NCBI RefSeq assembly: GCF_003590145.2
Contig: NZ_CP060436.1
Location: forward strand, 1,336,001-1,400,000
Origin: Pseudooceanicola algae
Lineage (GTDB): Bacteria; Pseudomonadota; Alphaproteobacteria; Rhodobacterales; Rhodobacteraceae
DNA: 64,000 nucleotides
Reading direction: 5' to 3'
The translations under genes and the position numbers were made by a program. Numbering within the stretch: position 1 is the stretch's first letter; every line of letters starts with the position of its first letter. The notes under the pieces were generated by a model. The model was not told the DNA's origin and did no database searches. It saw only the letters and a program-made list of their open reading frames with translations. Of this stretch, positions 52,394-60,550 are shown in pieces.

Positions 52394-52606
52394 GCCACTA
52401 TAGGGGGTCTACCGTAAATTGGGTAGCAGGGAATTCCCCTGGCCAGATATATGAAAAATAGCCTGAATTCCCCCCGAATTGCCTGAATACCACCAGGAAA
52501 GCACAGTGTTCCGGGCCGCTACAATCTGTCCTGTCGCCCTTGCCCGTCAGAGGGTTAAGATTACCATGATGACAAACGATACAGTCAAGCTGGCAAGGAT
52601 CCACCG

Positions 52607-54016
52607 ATGCTCGAAAGCTTCTCCGCCGAGACCCTGGCGCGAATGCAATTCGCCTTCACCGTTTCGTTCCATATCATCTTTCCCGCCTTTTCAATCGGTC
52701 TGGCCAGCTACCTGGCCGTGCTGAATGCGCTCTGGCTGAAGACCCGGGACGAGACCTATCTGCATCTGTTCACCTATTGGAAAAAAATCTTCGCCATGGC
52801 CTTCGGCATGGGCGTCGTCTCGGGCATCGTGATGTCCTACCAGTTCGGAACCAACTGGGCGGTCTTTTCGGACAAGGCCGGCCCGGTGATCGGCCCATTG
52901 ATGGGATACGAAGTCCTGTCGGCCTTCTTCCTGGAGGCCGGTTTCCTTGGCATCATGCTGTTCGGGCGCAACCGTGTCGGCGATGGCCTGCATATGTTCG
53001 CCACCGCCATGGTGGCGGCGGGCACGCTGTTCTCGGCCACCTGGATCATCGCGGTGAACAGCTGGATGCAGACCCCGCAGGGCCATGGGATCAACGAACT
53101 GGGGCAATTCGTGCCCGAGGACTGGATGGCAATCATCTTCAGCCCCTCCTTCCCCTACCGGCTGGTGCACATGGTGCTGGCGGCCTACCTGACCACCGCG
53201 CTGGTGGTGGGCGGTGTCGGCGCCTGGCACCTGCTGCGCGACCGGCTGGACCCGACGGCGCGGCGGATGTTCTCCATGGCGATGTGGATGATCCTGTTCG
53301 TGGCGCCTCTGCAGATCTTTGCGGGCGACCAGCACGGGCTGAACACCCTGGAACACCAGCCCACCAAGGTCATGGCGATGGAGGGGCATTTCGAAAGCCA
53401 TCCGGATGGCGCCCCGCTGATCCTGTTCGGCTGGCCCGATCAGGAGGCGCAGGAGATGAAATATTCGGTCGAGATTCCCAAGCTGTCGAGCCTGATCCTG
53501 AAGCACTCCTGGGACGCGCCGCTGGACGGGCTGGATACGGTCGCCCGCGAAGATCAGCCGCCCGTGGCAATCGTCTTCTGGTCCTTCCGGGTCATGGTCG
53601 GGCTTGGGTTCTGCTTCCTGGGCCTGGCGATCTGGTCGGTGACGAAACGTGCCATGGGACGGCTTTACGACAGCCCCTGGCTGCAACGGGTGGCGGTGCT
53701 GCTTGGACCGACCGGTTTCATCGCCGTGCTGGCCGGCTGGATCACGACCGAGGTCGGGCGCCAGCCCTTCACGGTCTACGGGCTGCTGCGCACCTCCGAC
53801 AGCCTGTCGCCGGTGCAGGCCCCGGCCGTCGCCGCATCGCTGGCCGGCTTCGCGGTGGTCTATTTCTTCGTCTTCGGGGCGGGCACGATCTATATCCTCG
53901 CGATGATGGCCAAGCCTGCCGCAACCCCCCGCCTTGGTCTGCGCGACGGACCGATCCGTACCGCCGGGCTGACACCCGCGCAGCAAAGCAACCCCGATGC
54001 CCTGCATGATGATTGA
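52607..54016 (+). CDS. cydA: Cytochrome bd-type (cyanide-insensitive) ubiquinol oxidase subunit I
   Basis: A 469-residue membrane protein carrying the hemes of a bd-type quinol oxidase. It begins RMQFAFTVSFHIIFPAFSIG with the axial heme-ligand His, followed by MGVVSGIVMSYQFGTNW and VLSAFFLEAGFLGIMLFG. It is shorter than E. coli CydA and lacks the long Q-loop insert, which places it in the CioA class. It is followed 12 bases on by cydB. No FNR box was seen in the 272 bases upstream. Confidence 0.95.
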   Translation: MLESFSAETLARMQFAFTVSFHIIFPAFSIGLASYLAVLNALWLKTRDETYLHLFTYWKKIFAMAFGMGVVSGIVMSYQFGTNWAVFSDKAGPVIGPLMGYEVLSAFFLEAGFLGIMLFGRNRVGDGLHMFATAMVAAGTLFSATWIIAVNSWMQTPQGHGINELGQFVPEDWMAIIFSPSFPYRLVHMVLAAYLTTALVVGGVGAWHLLRDRLDPTARRMFSMAMWMILFVAPLQIFAGDQHGLNTLEHQPTKVMAMEGHFESHPDGAPLILFGWPDQEAQEMKYSVEIPKLSSLILKHSWDAPLDGLDTVAREDQPPVAIVFWSFRVMVGLGFCFLGLAIWSVTKRAMGRLYDSPWLQRVAVLLGPTGFIAVLAGWITTEVGRQPFTVYGLLRTSDSLSPVQAPAVAASLAGFAVVYFFVFGAGTIYILAMMAKPAATPRLGLRDGPIRTAGLTPAQQSNPDALHDD

Positions 54017-54028
54017 GGAAACAGACCC

Positions 54029-55033
54029 ATGATCTTTGAACTCTCCTTCATCTTCGCCGGGATTATCGCCTTTTCGGTGCTGACCTATGTCGTGCTCGAC
54101 GGCTTCGACCTTGGCCTCGGCATCCTGTTCCCGCTGGCACGGGACCACAAGGAACGCGGCGTCATGATGAATTCCGTCGCCCCGGTCTGGGACGGCAACG
54201 AAACCTGGCTGGTGCTGGGCGGCGGCGGGCTGTTCGCGGTCTTTCCGCTGGCCTATGCGGTGGTCATGCCAGCGCTCTACATGCCGATCATCGTGATGCT
54301 GCTGGCCCTGGTGTTCCGCGGCGTCGGTTTTGAGTATCGTTGGCGGTCAGAGCGTTGGCGCCCCTTCTGGGACATGGCCTTCTTTGGGGGGTCGCTGGTG
54401 GCGACCCTGATGCAGGGCATCTCGCTCGGAGCGCTGGTGCAGGGCATCCAGGTCGAGGGGCGTGCCTATGCGGGCGGCTGGTGGGACTGGCTTTCGCCGT
54501 TTTCCATCGGTACAGGCATCGCGCTGGTGCTGGGCTATGGCCTGCTGGGCGCGACCTGGCTGGTGATGAAGACCGAGGGGCCGCTTCAGGCCCGCATGCG
54601 CGGCCTTGCGATCTGGCTGGGCATCGGTACGCTGCTGGCCATCGGCGCGGTCAGCCTGGCGACGCCTTTCCTGCATCCGCAGTATCTGAGCCGCTGGTTC
54701 ACCTTCCCCGCCGCCTGGTACAGCGCCGCCGTTCCGCTGCTGCTGCTGATCGCGGCCTTCCTGCTGTTCACGGGGCTGCGCCGGGGCAAGGACATCCAAC
54801 CGTTCCTGGCTGCGCAGAGCCTTTTCGTGCTCAGCTTCATCGGCATCGGAATCAGCTTCTATCCCTATATCGTGCCCCCGGACCTGACCATCGCCGCCGC
54901 CGCCGCACCAGATGAAAGCCTGCGCTTCATTCTGGTCGGCACGGTGATCCTGGTGCCGATCATCCTGGGCTATACCGCCTATGCCTATTGGGTGTTCCGC
55001 GGCAAGGTCGATCCCAATGAGGGCTATCACTGA
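54029..55033 (+). CDS. cydB: Cytochrome bd-type (cyanide-insensitive) ubiquinol oxidase subunit II
   Basis: A 334-residue, eight- or nine-helix membrane subunit pairing with CydA. Family features are LTYVVLDGFDLGLGILFPLARD near the N-terminus, PVWDGNETWLVLGGGGLFAVFP and VFRGVGFEYRWR. It is followed by a 35-codon DUF2474-type gene, as usual for the Cio subclass. Together they form an oxidase relatively resistant to cyanide and nitric oxide. Confidence 0.95.
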   Translation: MIFELSFIFAGIIAFSVLTYVVLDGFDLGLGILFPLARDHKERGVMMNSVAPVWDGNETWLVLGGGGLFAVFPLAYAVVMPALYMPIIVMLLALVFRGVGFEYRWRSERWRPFWDMAFFGGSLVATLMQGISLGALVQGIQVEGRAYAGGWWDWLSPFSIGTGIALVLGYGLLGATWLVMKTEGPLQARMRGLAIWLGIGTLLAIGAVSLATPFLHPQYLSRWFTFPAAWYSAAVPLLLLIAAFLLFTGLRRGKDIQPFLAAQSLFVLSFIGIGISFYPYIVPPDLTIAAAAAPDESLRFILVGTVILVPIILGYTAYAYWVFRGKVDPNEGYH

Positions 55034-55100
55034 TGCGGTCAAAGGTCGGACATCGCGGCGCGTGGGTGCGGACAGGATCGGCATTGATCGGGGCAGGCAC

Positions 55101-55208
55101 ATGAAAAGCGGGCCAAAACGTCTGCTGTGGTTTGCCGGTCTCTGGCTGATCAGCGTCGCAGCGCTGACAGTCGTGGCTTTGCTGATCCGGATGGCCTTGC
55201 CGACCTAG
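55101..55208 (+). CDS. DUF2474-type small membrane peptide of the bd oxidase (CydX-like)
   Basis: A 35-residue single-span peptide: a basic start (MKSGPKR), then a hydrophobic helix beginning LLWFAGLWLISVAAL and a short end. It lies 67 bases after cydB. DUF2474 peptides accompany Cio-type bd oxidases and are thought to fill the role of CydX in stabilising heme binding. The length and position support it strongly; sequence alone would not. Confidence 0.75.
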   Translation: MKSGPKRLLWFAGLWLISVAALTVVALLIRMALPT

Positions 55209-55240
55209 GCCAGGCCGAGGCCAAACGCCGTCGCCCGGCC

Positions 55241-56299
55241 TCAGCCCGCGTTGCGCCCTTCATCGGGGCGCGCGACGGGGTCCGGGTCAAAGAACCTGTG
55301 CTGCGCCCTGCCTGCCTTCTTCGACAGGTAAAGCGCGCGATCCGCATCGGCCAGCATCTGCTCGGCCCGAGGAGGATCGTAGAAGGTCGACAGGGTCGTG
55401 CCCATGGAACAGGAAATCCGGCAGATCCGCCCATCGTATTGCACCGGCACCTCCAGCCGGTCGATCAGGCGGCGCGCGATTTCCTCGATCCGGTGACGTT
55501 TGATCAGGCGCGGGAAGATCAACACGAATTCATCGCCCCCCACCCGCGCCACGATATCGGCCTCGCGGGTTTCGCCGACCATCAGGGCTGCGACATGCTG
55601 CAACACGAAATCCCCGGCGGCATGTCCATGGGAATCGTTGACCTGCTTGAAGTAATCCAGATCCAGATGCGTCAGGGAAAAGCTCTGCCCGCTGCGGATC
55701 AGCCGCGCCAGGACATGATCCATCGCGCGGCGGTTCTTCAACCCGGTCAGCGTATCGGTATAGGCCTGTTCCTCGGCGGCGATCTTGGCGCCCTGCAGGC
55801 GCAGGCCGAGCTTGCGATAGGCCTGGGTCACAGCGGCATTCGCCTCGGCCAGATACAACAGTTCGATCGTCAGGTCGGTCGGGGCAAAATCGCCCGAATG
55901 CAGCGGGTACGTGCGCAGGGCATCGCCAAAAGAAATCCCGAAAGAGGCATTCAGGATCGCGCCGCCATCCTCGACCGGCACAACCAAGCCCTTCAGCGCC
56001 GTACGCGGCGCATCGCGCAACCGCAGCCGCAGTTTTCGCCCCACTTCGGCCAGCAGATCCGGCATCGAGGCGATGGCGCGTCTTTGGGTCAACTCGAACA
56101 TGTCAAGGAAAGCCCGCCCGACGAAGGCCTGATCGGGGCGCAGTTTCTGCATGGTCGGGCCAGCGTGGCAGATCATGCCCGCCGCATCGATGCGCAGATG
56201 CATCGGAAACAGCATGTCCAACGCTTTGGCCGAGAGCTTTGCCGGGTCGGCAGCCTCGGCAAAGGCTCCGGCAGGTGGCAAACGGTCCTGCCCCGTCAT
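55241..56299 (-). CDS. Diguanylate cyclase with N-terminal HNOBA domain
   Basis: A 352-residue signalling enzyme. Residues 28-155 match the H-NOX-associated (HNOBA) PAS-like domain of guanylate cyclases: FPMHLRIDAAGMI at the start and LKGLVVPVEDGGAIL in the middle. A helical linker (155-178) leads to a GGDEF domain with LTGLKNRRAMD, the active-site GGDEF at 254-258 and an inhibitory RxxD site (R245-D248). It should make cyclic di-GMP. Its start overlaps the stop of the H-NOX-like gene by ATGA, so the two are partners. Confidence 0.9.
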   Translation of the reverse strand: MTGQDRLPPAGAFAEAADPAKLSAKALDMLFPMHLRIDAAGMICHAGPTMQKLRPDQAFVGRAFLDMFELTQRRAIASMPDLLAEVGRKLRLRLRDAPRTALKGLVVPVEDGGAILNASFGISFGDALRTYPLHSGDFAPTDLTIELLYLAEANAAVTQAYRKLGLRLQGAKIAAEEQAYTDTLTGLKNRRAMDHVLARLIRSGQSFSLTHLDLDYFKQVNDSHGHAAGDFVLQHVAALMVGETREADIVARVGGDEFVLIFPRLIKRHRIEEIARRLIDRLEVPVQYDGRICRISCSMGTTLSTFYDPPRAEQMLADADRALYLSKKAGRAQHRFFDPDPVARPDEGRNAG

Positions 56300-56883
56300 A
56301 CCGCCCGCGCCCCGAGTTCAAAGGTGCGGCCTTCGGCGAATTCGGTTTCGATCAGGGTGATCTCGATCGCTTCGCCCTCCTGCCCCTCGCCCAGGTGGTC
56401 CAGCATCACCAGCGCGCCGTAGTCATCCGCCATGGCCCGCAGCACCCCGACCAGCACATGCCCCAGCCCCGGCAGCCCGGCGTCGCAGGTCAGCCGGAAC
56501 CGGTTTACCCCCTGCTGACGCAGGTCGAGCCGGGGCAGGTCCAGGTCTGAAACCGCAAGGCGGGTGCGGTCCGGCAGATCCTCGAGCGAGAACAGGAAAT
56601 CCTCGTAGCTGAGCCCGGCAAAGCGCAGCAAGCGACGCAGCCCTTCGTTGTTGGCATGTGACACGAGATAGGTCCCGATATCCTCGAGCAGGCCCTCGGG
56701 CGGGCGGCCAAGGCGGATCGCCGCAGCCGCAAGAACCCGTTGCGTGATATCGTCCTCGTAGGTCAGCATCGCCTCGAAGTCGCCAAACGGCAGATCGGCG
56801 GCCAGCACCACATCGCTCCAGACCGCTTCACCATAGGTGTCGCGCAGGAAGGACTGGATGGATTTGTTGATCAGACCGTGCAT
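56296..56883 (-). CDS. H-NOX-like (HNOB) protein lacking the heme-ligand histidine
   Basis: A 195-residue protein with the H-NOX fold: MHGLINKSIQSFLRDTYG at the start, a helical region (VLAAAAIRLGRPPEGLLEDIG) and RLLRFAGLSYEDFLFSLEDL. In heme-binding members this last segment continues into the proximal His (LDALHDHL-like); here it reads LEDLPDRT, placing Pro 104 where the His should be. The YxSxR motif is also gone (R130, T132, D134 at those positions). It may sense something other than NO or heme. It is the upstream partner of the HNOBA-GGDEF cyclase. Confidence 0.8.
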   Translation of the reverse strand: MHGLINKSIQSFLRDTYGEAVWSDVVLAADLPFGDFEAMLTYEDDITQRVLAAAAIRLGRPPEGLLEDIGTYLVSHANNEGLRRLLRFAGLSYEDFLFSLEDLPDRTRLAVSDLDLPRLDLRQQGVNRFRLTCDAGLPGLGHVLVGVLRAMADDYGALVMLDHLGEGQEGEAIEITLIETEFAEGRTFELGARAV

Positions 56884-57047
56884 GTCGCCTGTGCCCGCTT
56901 CATTTGGCGCAGCATGGGCCTCAGAGACTTAAGATAGTTTCAACAGCCGCGGTGCCGATTGGGTGACGTGGCGACGATCGGCGCCCTTTTGCCCGCGCAA
57001 CATGCTGCAGGTGGCGGGGCCGATCTGCGTCGCCCCGACGCGCGCGC

Positions 57048-58676
57048 CTAGTAATCGGTCGGCGCGCCACCTTCCTGCTTGCGGCGGATGACGAAGTCTT
57101 CCAGCGCACCCCGGCAGCTGTCCGGCATCGGCGGCGGGGTGAAATCATCTAGGATCTGCAGGTACTTGGTATGGGCCCGCTCGGGCGTCCAGACGGCGCC
57201 GGATTGTTCCCAGGATTCATAGTTGCGCCAGTCCGACAGGAAGGGCTGGTAAAAGGCCGTGGCATAGCGGTCCTGGGTATGCTGAATGCCGAAAAAGTGA
57301 CCATCCTGGCGGACTTCGCGCATCGCCTCCAGCGCCAGGTCTTCGGGGGTCGTGGCGCAGATCGTGGGTTCCAGATAGCGCTGGATCTGCTGGATCACCT
57401 CGCAATCCATGATGAATTTCTCAGGCGAGGCGATCAGCCCGCCTTCCAGCCAACCCGCCGCATGATAAACGAAATTCGCCCCCGATTGTACCGCCGACCA
57501 CAGCGCGTTGGAGGTTTCCCACATCGCCTGCCCATCCGGGACATTGGCCGCGCAGGACCCGGAGGCGCGCATCGGCAACCCGTAGTGGCGGCACATCTGA
57601 CCGGTCATCTGGGTGGCGCGCATGTATTCCGGCGTGCCAAAGGCAGGCGCGCCGCTTTTCATGTCGACGTTGGAGGTAAAGGTGCCAAAGGCGCAGGCCA
57701 CGCCGGGGTTGATGTATTGCGCAAGCGCAATGGCCGACAGCCCTTCGGCCAGGCTTTGCACCACGGCGCCCGCCATGGTCACCGGCGCCATGGCCCCGGC
57801 CAGGGTAAAGGGCGACACGATCAGCCCCTGACCGCGCCGCGCCAGCCGCATCCAGCCGTCCAGCATCGGGTAGTCGTGCTTCAGCGGCGAGGTGGAATTG
57901 ATATTGGTGTACATATGCGGCGTGGCATCGAATTCCGCCTGGTCCCAACCGCCGGCAAGGCGGACCATCTCGATCACGTCCTCGACCCGCTCGGCACCAA
58001 GGGAATAGGCATGGGGAACCTTGTCCGTCAGGGTCAGCTTGTCGAACAGCACGTCGAGATGCCGGACCGAGGCATGAATATCCACCGGCTCTACCGGGTA
58101 GCCACCGGCGAAATGGATGCAGTTGAAATACTGCGTCAGGCGCAACAGGTTGGCGCAGTGTTCGCGGGTGCCGGGCACCTTGCGGCCCAGGGTCATGTCC
58201 CAGTAATTCGGCGGCGACGAGACGTTGCCGAACAGGATATGCCGCCCGCCGATCGGCAGGGTCCGGTCGGGATTGCGCGGCGTCAGGGTCCATTCCGAGG
58301 GCGCATGGGACAGCATCTCGATGATGAAATCGCGGCCCATGCGGACGATCTCGCCTTCGACGATACAGCCTGCTTCGGCCAGGATCGCACGTGCCTCGGG
58401 GTTGAGAAAGGCGATGCCGATCTCTTCCAGCACCTGCATGGCGGCGTCATGGATCGCCGCGATGCCTTCGGCTGTCAGAGGTTCGGTGGGGGCATCGGTA
58501 TTGACCGGGATGCGCCAGGGTGATTGCTGGATCGCCGCTGTGCCGCGCCGCGCTGCCGATCCGGCCCGCCCCCCGCTGCGCCGCCGCACGGGTTTGTCGG
58601 GGGCCGCCCCGGTCGGGGCCGATTGCTGCGTCGAGGGGCTGTGATGTGCCGCCGTGTCCGGTCCTGCCTTCTCCAT
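57048..58676 (-). CDS. Trimethylamine methyltransferase (MttB) family protein, non-pyrrolysine type
   Basis: A 542-residue member of the MttB/COG5598 superfamily, which demethylates quaternary or tertiary amines onto a corrinoid protein. Typical stretches are LEEIGIAFLNPEARAIL, HFAGGYPVEP, YTNINSTSPLKHD and ALAQYINPGVACAFGTF. There is no in-frame amber codon, so it belongs to the pyrrolysine-less branch (glycine-betaine-type). The first 55 residues are an unusual Ser/Pro/Arg-rich extension (PVRRRSGGRAGSAARRG). GGAGG lies six bases before the ATG. No corrinoid protein gene is adjacent. Confidence 0.85.
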   Translation of the reverse strand: MEKAGPDTAAHHSPSTQQSAPTGAAPDKPVRRRSGGRAGSAARRGTAAIQQSPWRIPVNTDAPTEPLTAEGIAAIHDAAMQVLEEIGIAFLNPEARAILAEAGCIVEGEIVRMGRDFIIEMLSHAPSEWTLTPRNPDRTLPIGGRHILFGNVSSPPNYWDMTLGRKVPGTREHCANLLRLTQYFNCIHFAGGYPVEPVDIHASVRHLDVLFDKLTLTDKVPHAYSLGAERVEDVIEMVRLAGGWDQAEFDATPHMYTNINSTSPLKHDYPMLDGWMRLARRGQGLIVSPFTLAGAMAPVTMAGAVVQSLAEGLSAIALAQYINPGVACAFGTFTSNVDMKSGAPAFGTPEYMRATQMTGQMCRHYGLPMRASGSCAANVPDGQAMWETSNALWSAVQSGANFVYHAAGWLEGGLIASPEKFIMDCEVIQQIQRYLEPTICATTPEDLALEAMREVRQDGHFFGIQHTQDRYATAFYQPFLSDWRNYESWEQSGAVWTPERAHTKYLQILDDFTPPPMPDSCRGALEDFVIRRKQEGGAPTDY

Positions 58677-58808
58677 GTCGCGCCTCCGCTGCCATGGGGT
58701 CAGCAGAGCGCCCAAGCTGGGCCACTTCCGTTCCGGATGCGACGCGAAAGGTCGGTTTCGGGTCAAAATTGGGGCCAGACCCCGGTGTTTGACCCCGGCT
58801 GCGCAGGC

Positions 58809-59522
58809 TCAGCCGGTTGGCGTGGCCCGGTCCGTGCGGGCCAGCCATGCGGGCAGATGGCCGATATGGGGCAGGATCACATCGGCGATCGGGGACAGTT
58901 CCTGCGATCCGGCGAGGCCGGTCAGCACCGCGACGGTGGTCATTCCGGCCGCGCGCCCGGCCAGCAGGTCATGGGTGCTGTCGCCAACCATCAGCGCATC
59001 ACCCGCCGCATGACCGCCCCCGGTCAGGAAGGCCCGCAGCGGCGCCGGATCGGGCTTCGCCCCATGGCCGCTGTCGGACCCGGCGACAAAACTGAACAGC
59101 TCCAGGATGCCCGCCCTGGTCAATTGCGCCACCGCGCTGGCCTCGCTGTCATTGGTCATCACGCCCAAAGCGATGCCCTGACCGGCGAGGTCCTCAAGCA
59201 AGGGTTCAAGCGGCACGACCGGCACCAGTGGCACTTCGGCGGCGCTGCGGCTGAGGTAGGTCTCGATCTCTTCGAGCGGCGCGCCGGGCAGGACGGTGCC
59301 GATCAACTCGGCCACCTCGCGGTTGCTGCCCGCGATCACCGGGCTGTCGGCGTGGAAGCTGCCTGAGGCCAGATCAAAGCGCAGGGCCCCGGCCAGGGTA
59401 TCGGCCAGATGCGCCTCTCCGCCCGACAGTTCCGCGATCACGACCTGCGCCCAGGCGTTCCAGCTGGCGCCGAATTCGAACAGGGTGCCGTCCTTGTCGA
59501 ACAGAATTGCCGTCACCGCCAT
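58809..59522 (-). CDS. HAD-superfamily hydrolase (phosphoglycolate phosphatase-like)
   Basis: A 237-residue phosphatase with all HAD motifs: LFDKDGTL (nucleophile D9, acid/base D11), VMTND (motif II), a Lys in GAKPDPAP (motif III) and VGDSTHD (motif IV). The cap domain lies between motifs I and II. GGAGG is six bases before the ATG at 59522; a GTG one codon earlier is less well spaced. The substrate is unknown but phosphoglycolate-like sugars are usual. Confidence 0.87.
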   Translation of the reverse strand: MAVTAILFDKDGTLFEFGASWNAWAQVVIAELSGGEAHLADTLAGALRFDLASGSFHADSPVIAGSNREVAELIGTVLPGAPLEEIETYLSRSAAEVPLVPVVPLEPLLEDLAGQGIALGVMTNDSEASAVAQLTRAGILELFSFVAGSDSGHGAKPDPAPLRAFLTGGGHAAGDALMVGDSTHDLLAGRAAGMTTVAVLTGLAGSQELSPIADVILPHIGHLPAWLARTDRATPTG

Positions 59523-59663
59523 CACGCGCCTCCCTCTGGGTCAGGGGAACCTGAGGCATCTTGTGCGGCGATACAAGACAGACCGTCGCCAATGCCCGCG
59601 TCAAAGAGCGCGACCGGATCTGTCACGCTTGACTTTCCCCGTCCGGTCGGGCTGAAAACCTGC

Positions 59664-60122
59664 ATGAATTCCCAACCCCCCGGATATCGCCTGCACCAGT
59701 CTCTTGGCTATTGGTTGTCGCTTGCCGCCCGCCTGCAGGAACGCCGGCTGGATGAAAAGCTGCGCGAAATCGGCCTGACCCGGATCAATTGGTGCATTCT
59801 GCTGGGGCTGGCCAACGAAGGGCTGACGCAGCCTTCCGAACTGGCGGACTTCGTCGGCATCGACCGCACAGCCACGTCCCGCGCCCTGCGCCAGATGGAG
59901 GCCGCCCGCCTGATCGAACGCCGCTTCGGCACCGACGACCGGCGCACGCGGCTGATCACCCTGACCGACGCGGGCCGCGACGCCGTCCGGCTGGGCACCC
60001 CCTTTGCCCAGGCCAATTCCGAGGTCATGACAGAGCGTCTTGGACCAGAGGACGCCGCGCAGTTGCGCCAGCTGCTTCAGGCGTTGACAGAGGGCGAAGA
60101 GGCCAAGCTGCGCCACCTTTGA
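59664..60122 (+). CDS. MarR-family transcriptional regulator
   Basis: A 152-residue dimeric regulator with a winged helix: LTQPSELADFVGIDRTATSRALRQME is the recognition part, and LIERRFGTDDRRTRLITLT is the wing with its typical D-x-R-R-x-R. The open frame extends upstream, but the ATG at 59664 fits the family start. It is divergent from the HAD gene, which it may regulate. The ligand is unknown. Confidence 0.9.
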   Translation: MNSQPPGYRLHQSLGYWLSLAARLQERRLDEKLREIGLTRINWCILLGLANEGLTQPSELADFVGIDRTATSRALRQMEAARLIERRFGTDDRRTRLITLTDAGRDAVRLGTPFAQANSEVMTERLGPEDAAQLRQLLQALTEGEEAKLRHL

Positions 60123-60150
60123 TAAGGGTGACGCAAGGTCCTGCGGACCG

Positions 60151-60438
60151 TCAGGTCCAATGCACCTGTTCGCCGCCCGGCAAACTGGCCCGCGCCTGCA
60201 TCGGCAGGTCATAGCCAAGATTGCCCGCCTCGCAGCAGGCCCGGACCCAGGCATCGTCCATCAGGATGAAATCCAGCACCGCCCCAAGGAATTCAGGGGT
60301 TTGCGCCGCCTGTCGCAGTTCGTCGACGGCCAGGCCACTGGCCCCCAGAAAGACCGGAAGCAGGTCTTCGTTGCCGGCCAGCCAAGTCAGGCAGGACAGG
60401 GCGATTTCTTCGGCGCGGCGCTCGCTCAGCATCATCAT
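60151..60438 (-). CDS. DUF3572 family protein
   Basis: A 95-residue helical protein matching DUF3572: ERRAEEIALSCLTWLAGNEDLLPVFLGASG, then FLGAVLDFILMDDAWVRACCEAGN. It is often found beside pleD-like genes in alphaproteobacteria, as here (divergent from the cyclase at 60551). GGGAG precedes a run of three in-frame ATG codons, so the exact start may be one of three. Function unknown. Confidence 0.85.
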   Translation of the reverse strand: MMMLSERRAEEIALSCLTWLAGNEDLLPVFLGASGLAVDELRQAAQTPEFLGAVLDFILMDDAWVRACCEAGNLGYDLPMQARASLPGGEQVHWT

Positions 60439-60550
60439 CGCAGGGCTCCCACCTTCTTGTGACTTCGGGAAGAAATGGATTCTTAACCAATTTCACCAAT
60501 TTCTAGGTCAAGCAAGCCGCAACCCAGATCAGAAAAAGACCGGGACCGAT

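Noticed and set aside
52335-52606. FNR box or NrdR boxes in the nrdR-cydA intergenic region
   Set aside because: No TTGAT-N4-ATCAA-like site; CACTATAGG only weakly resembles an NrdR box and no second copy at proper spacing was found.
57171-58523. 450-codon open frame antisense to the MttB-family gene
   Set aside because: His/Arg/Gly-rich shadow without initiation signal; the minus-strand gene has clear homology.
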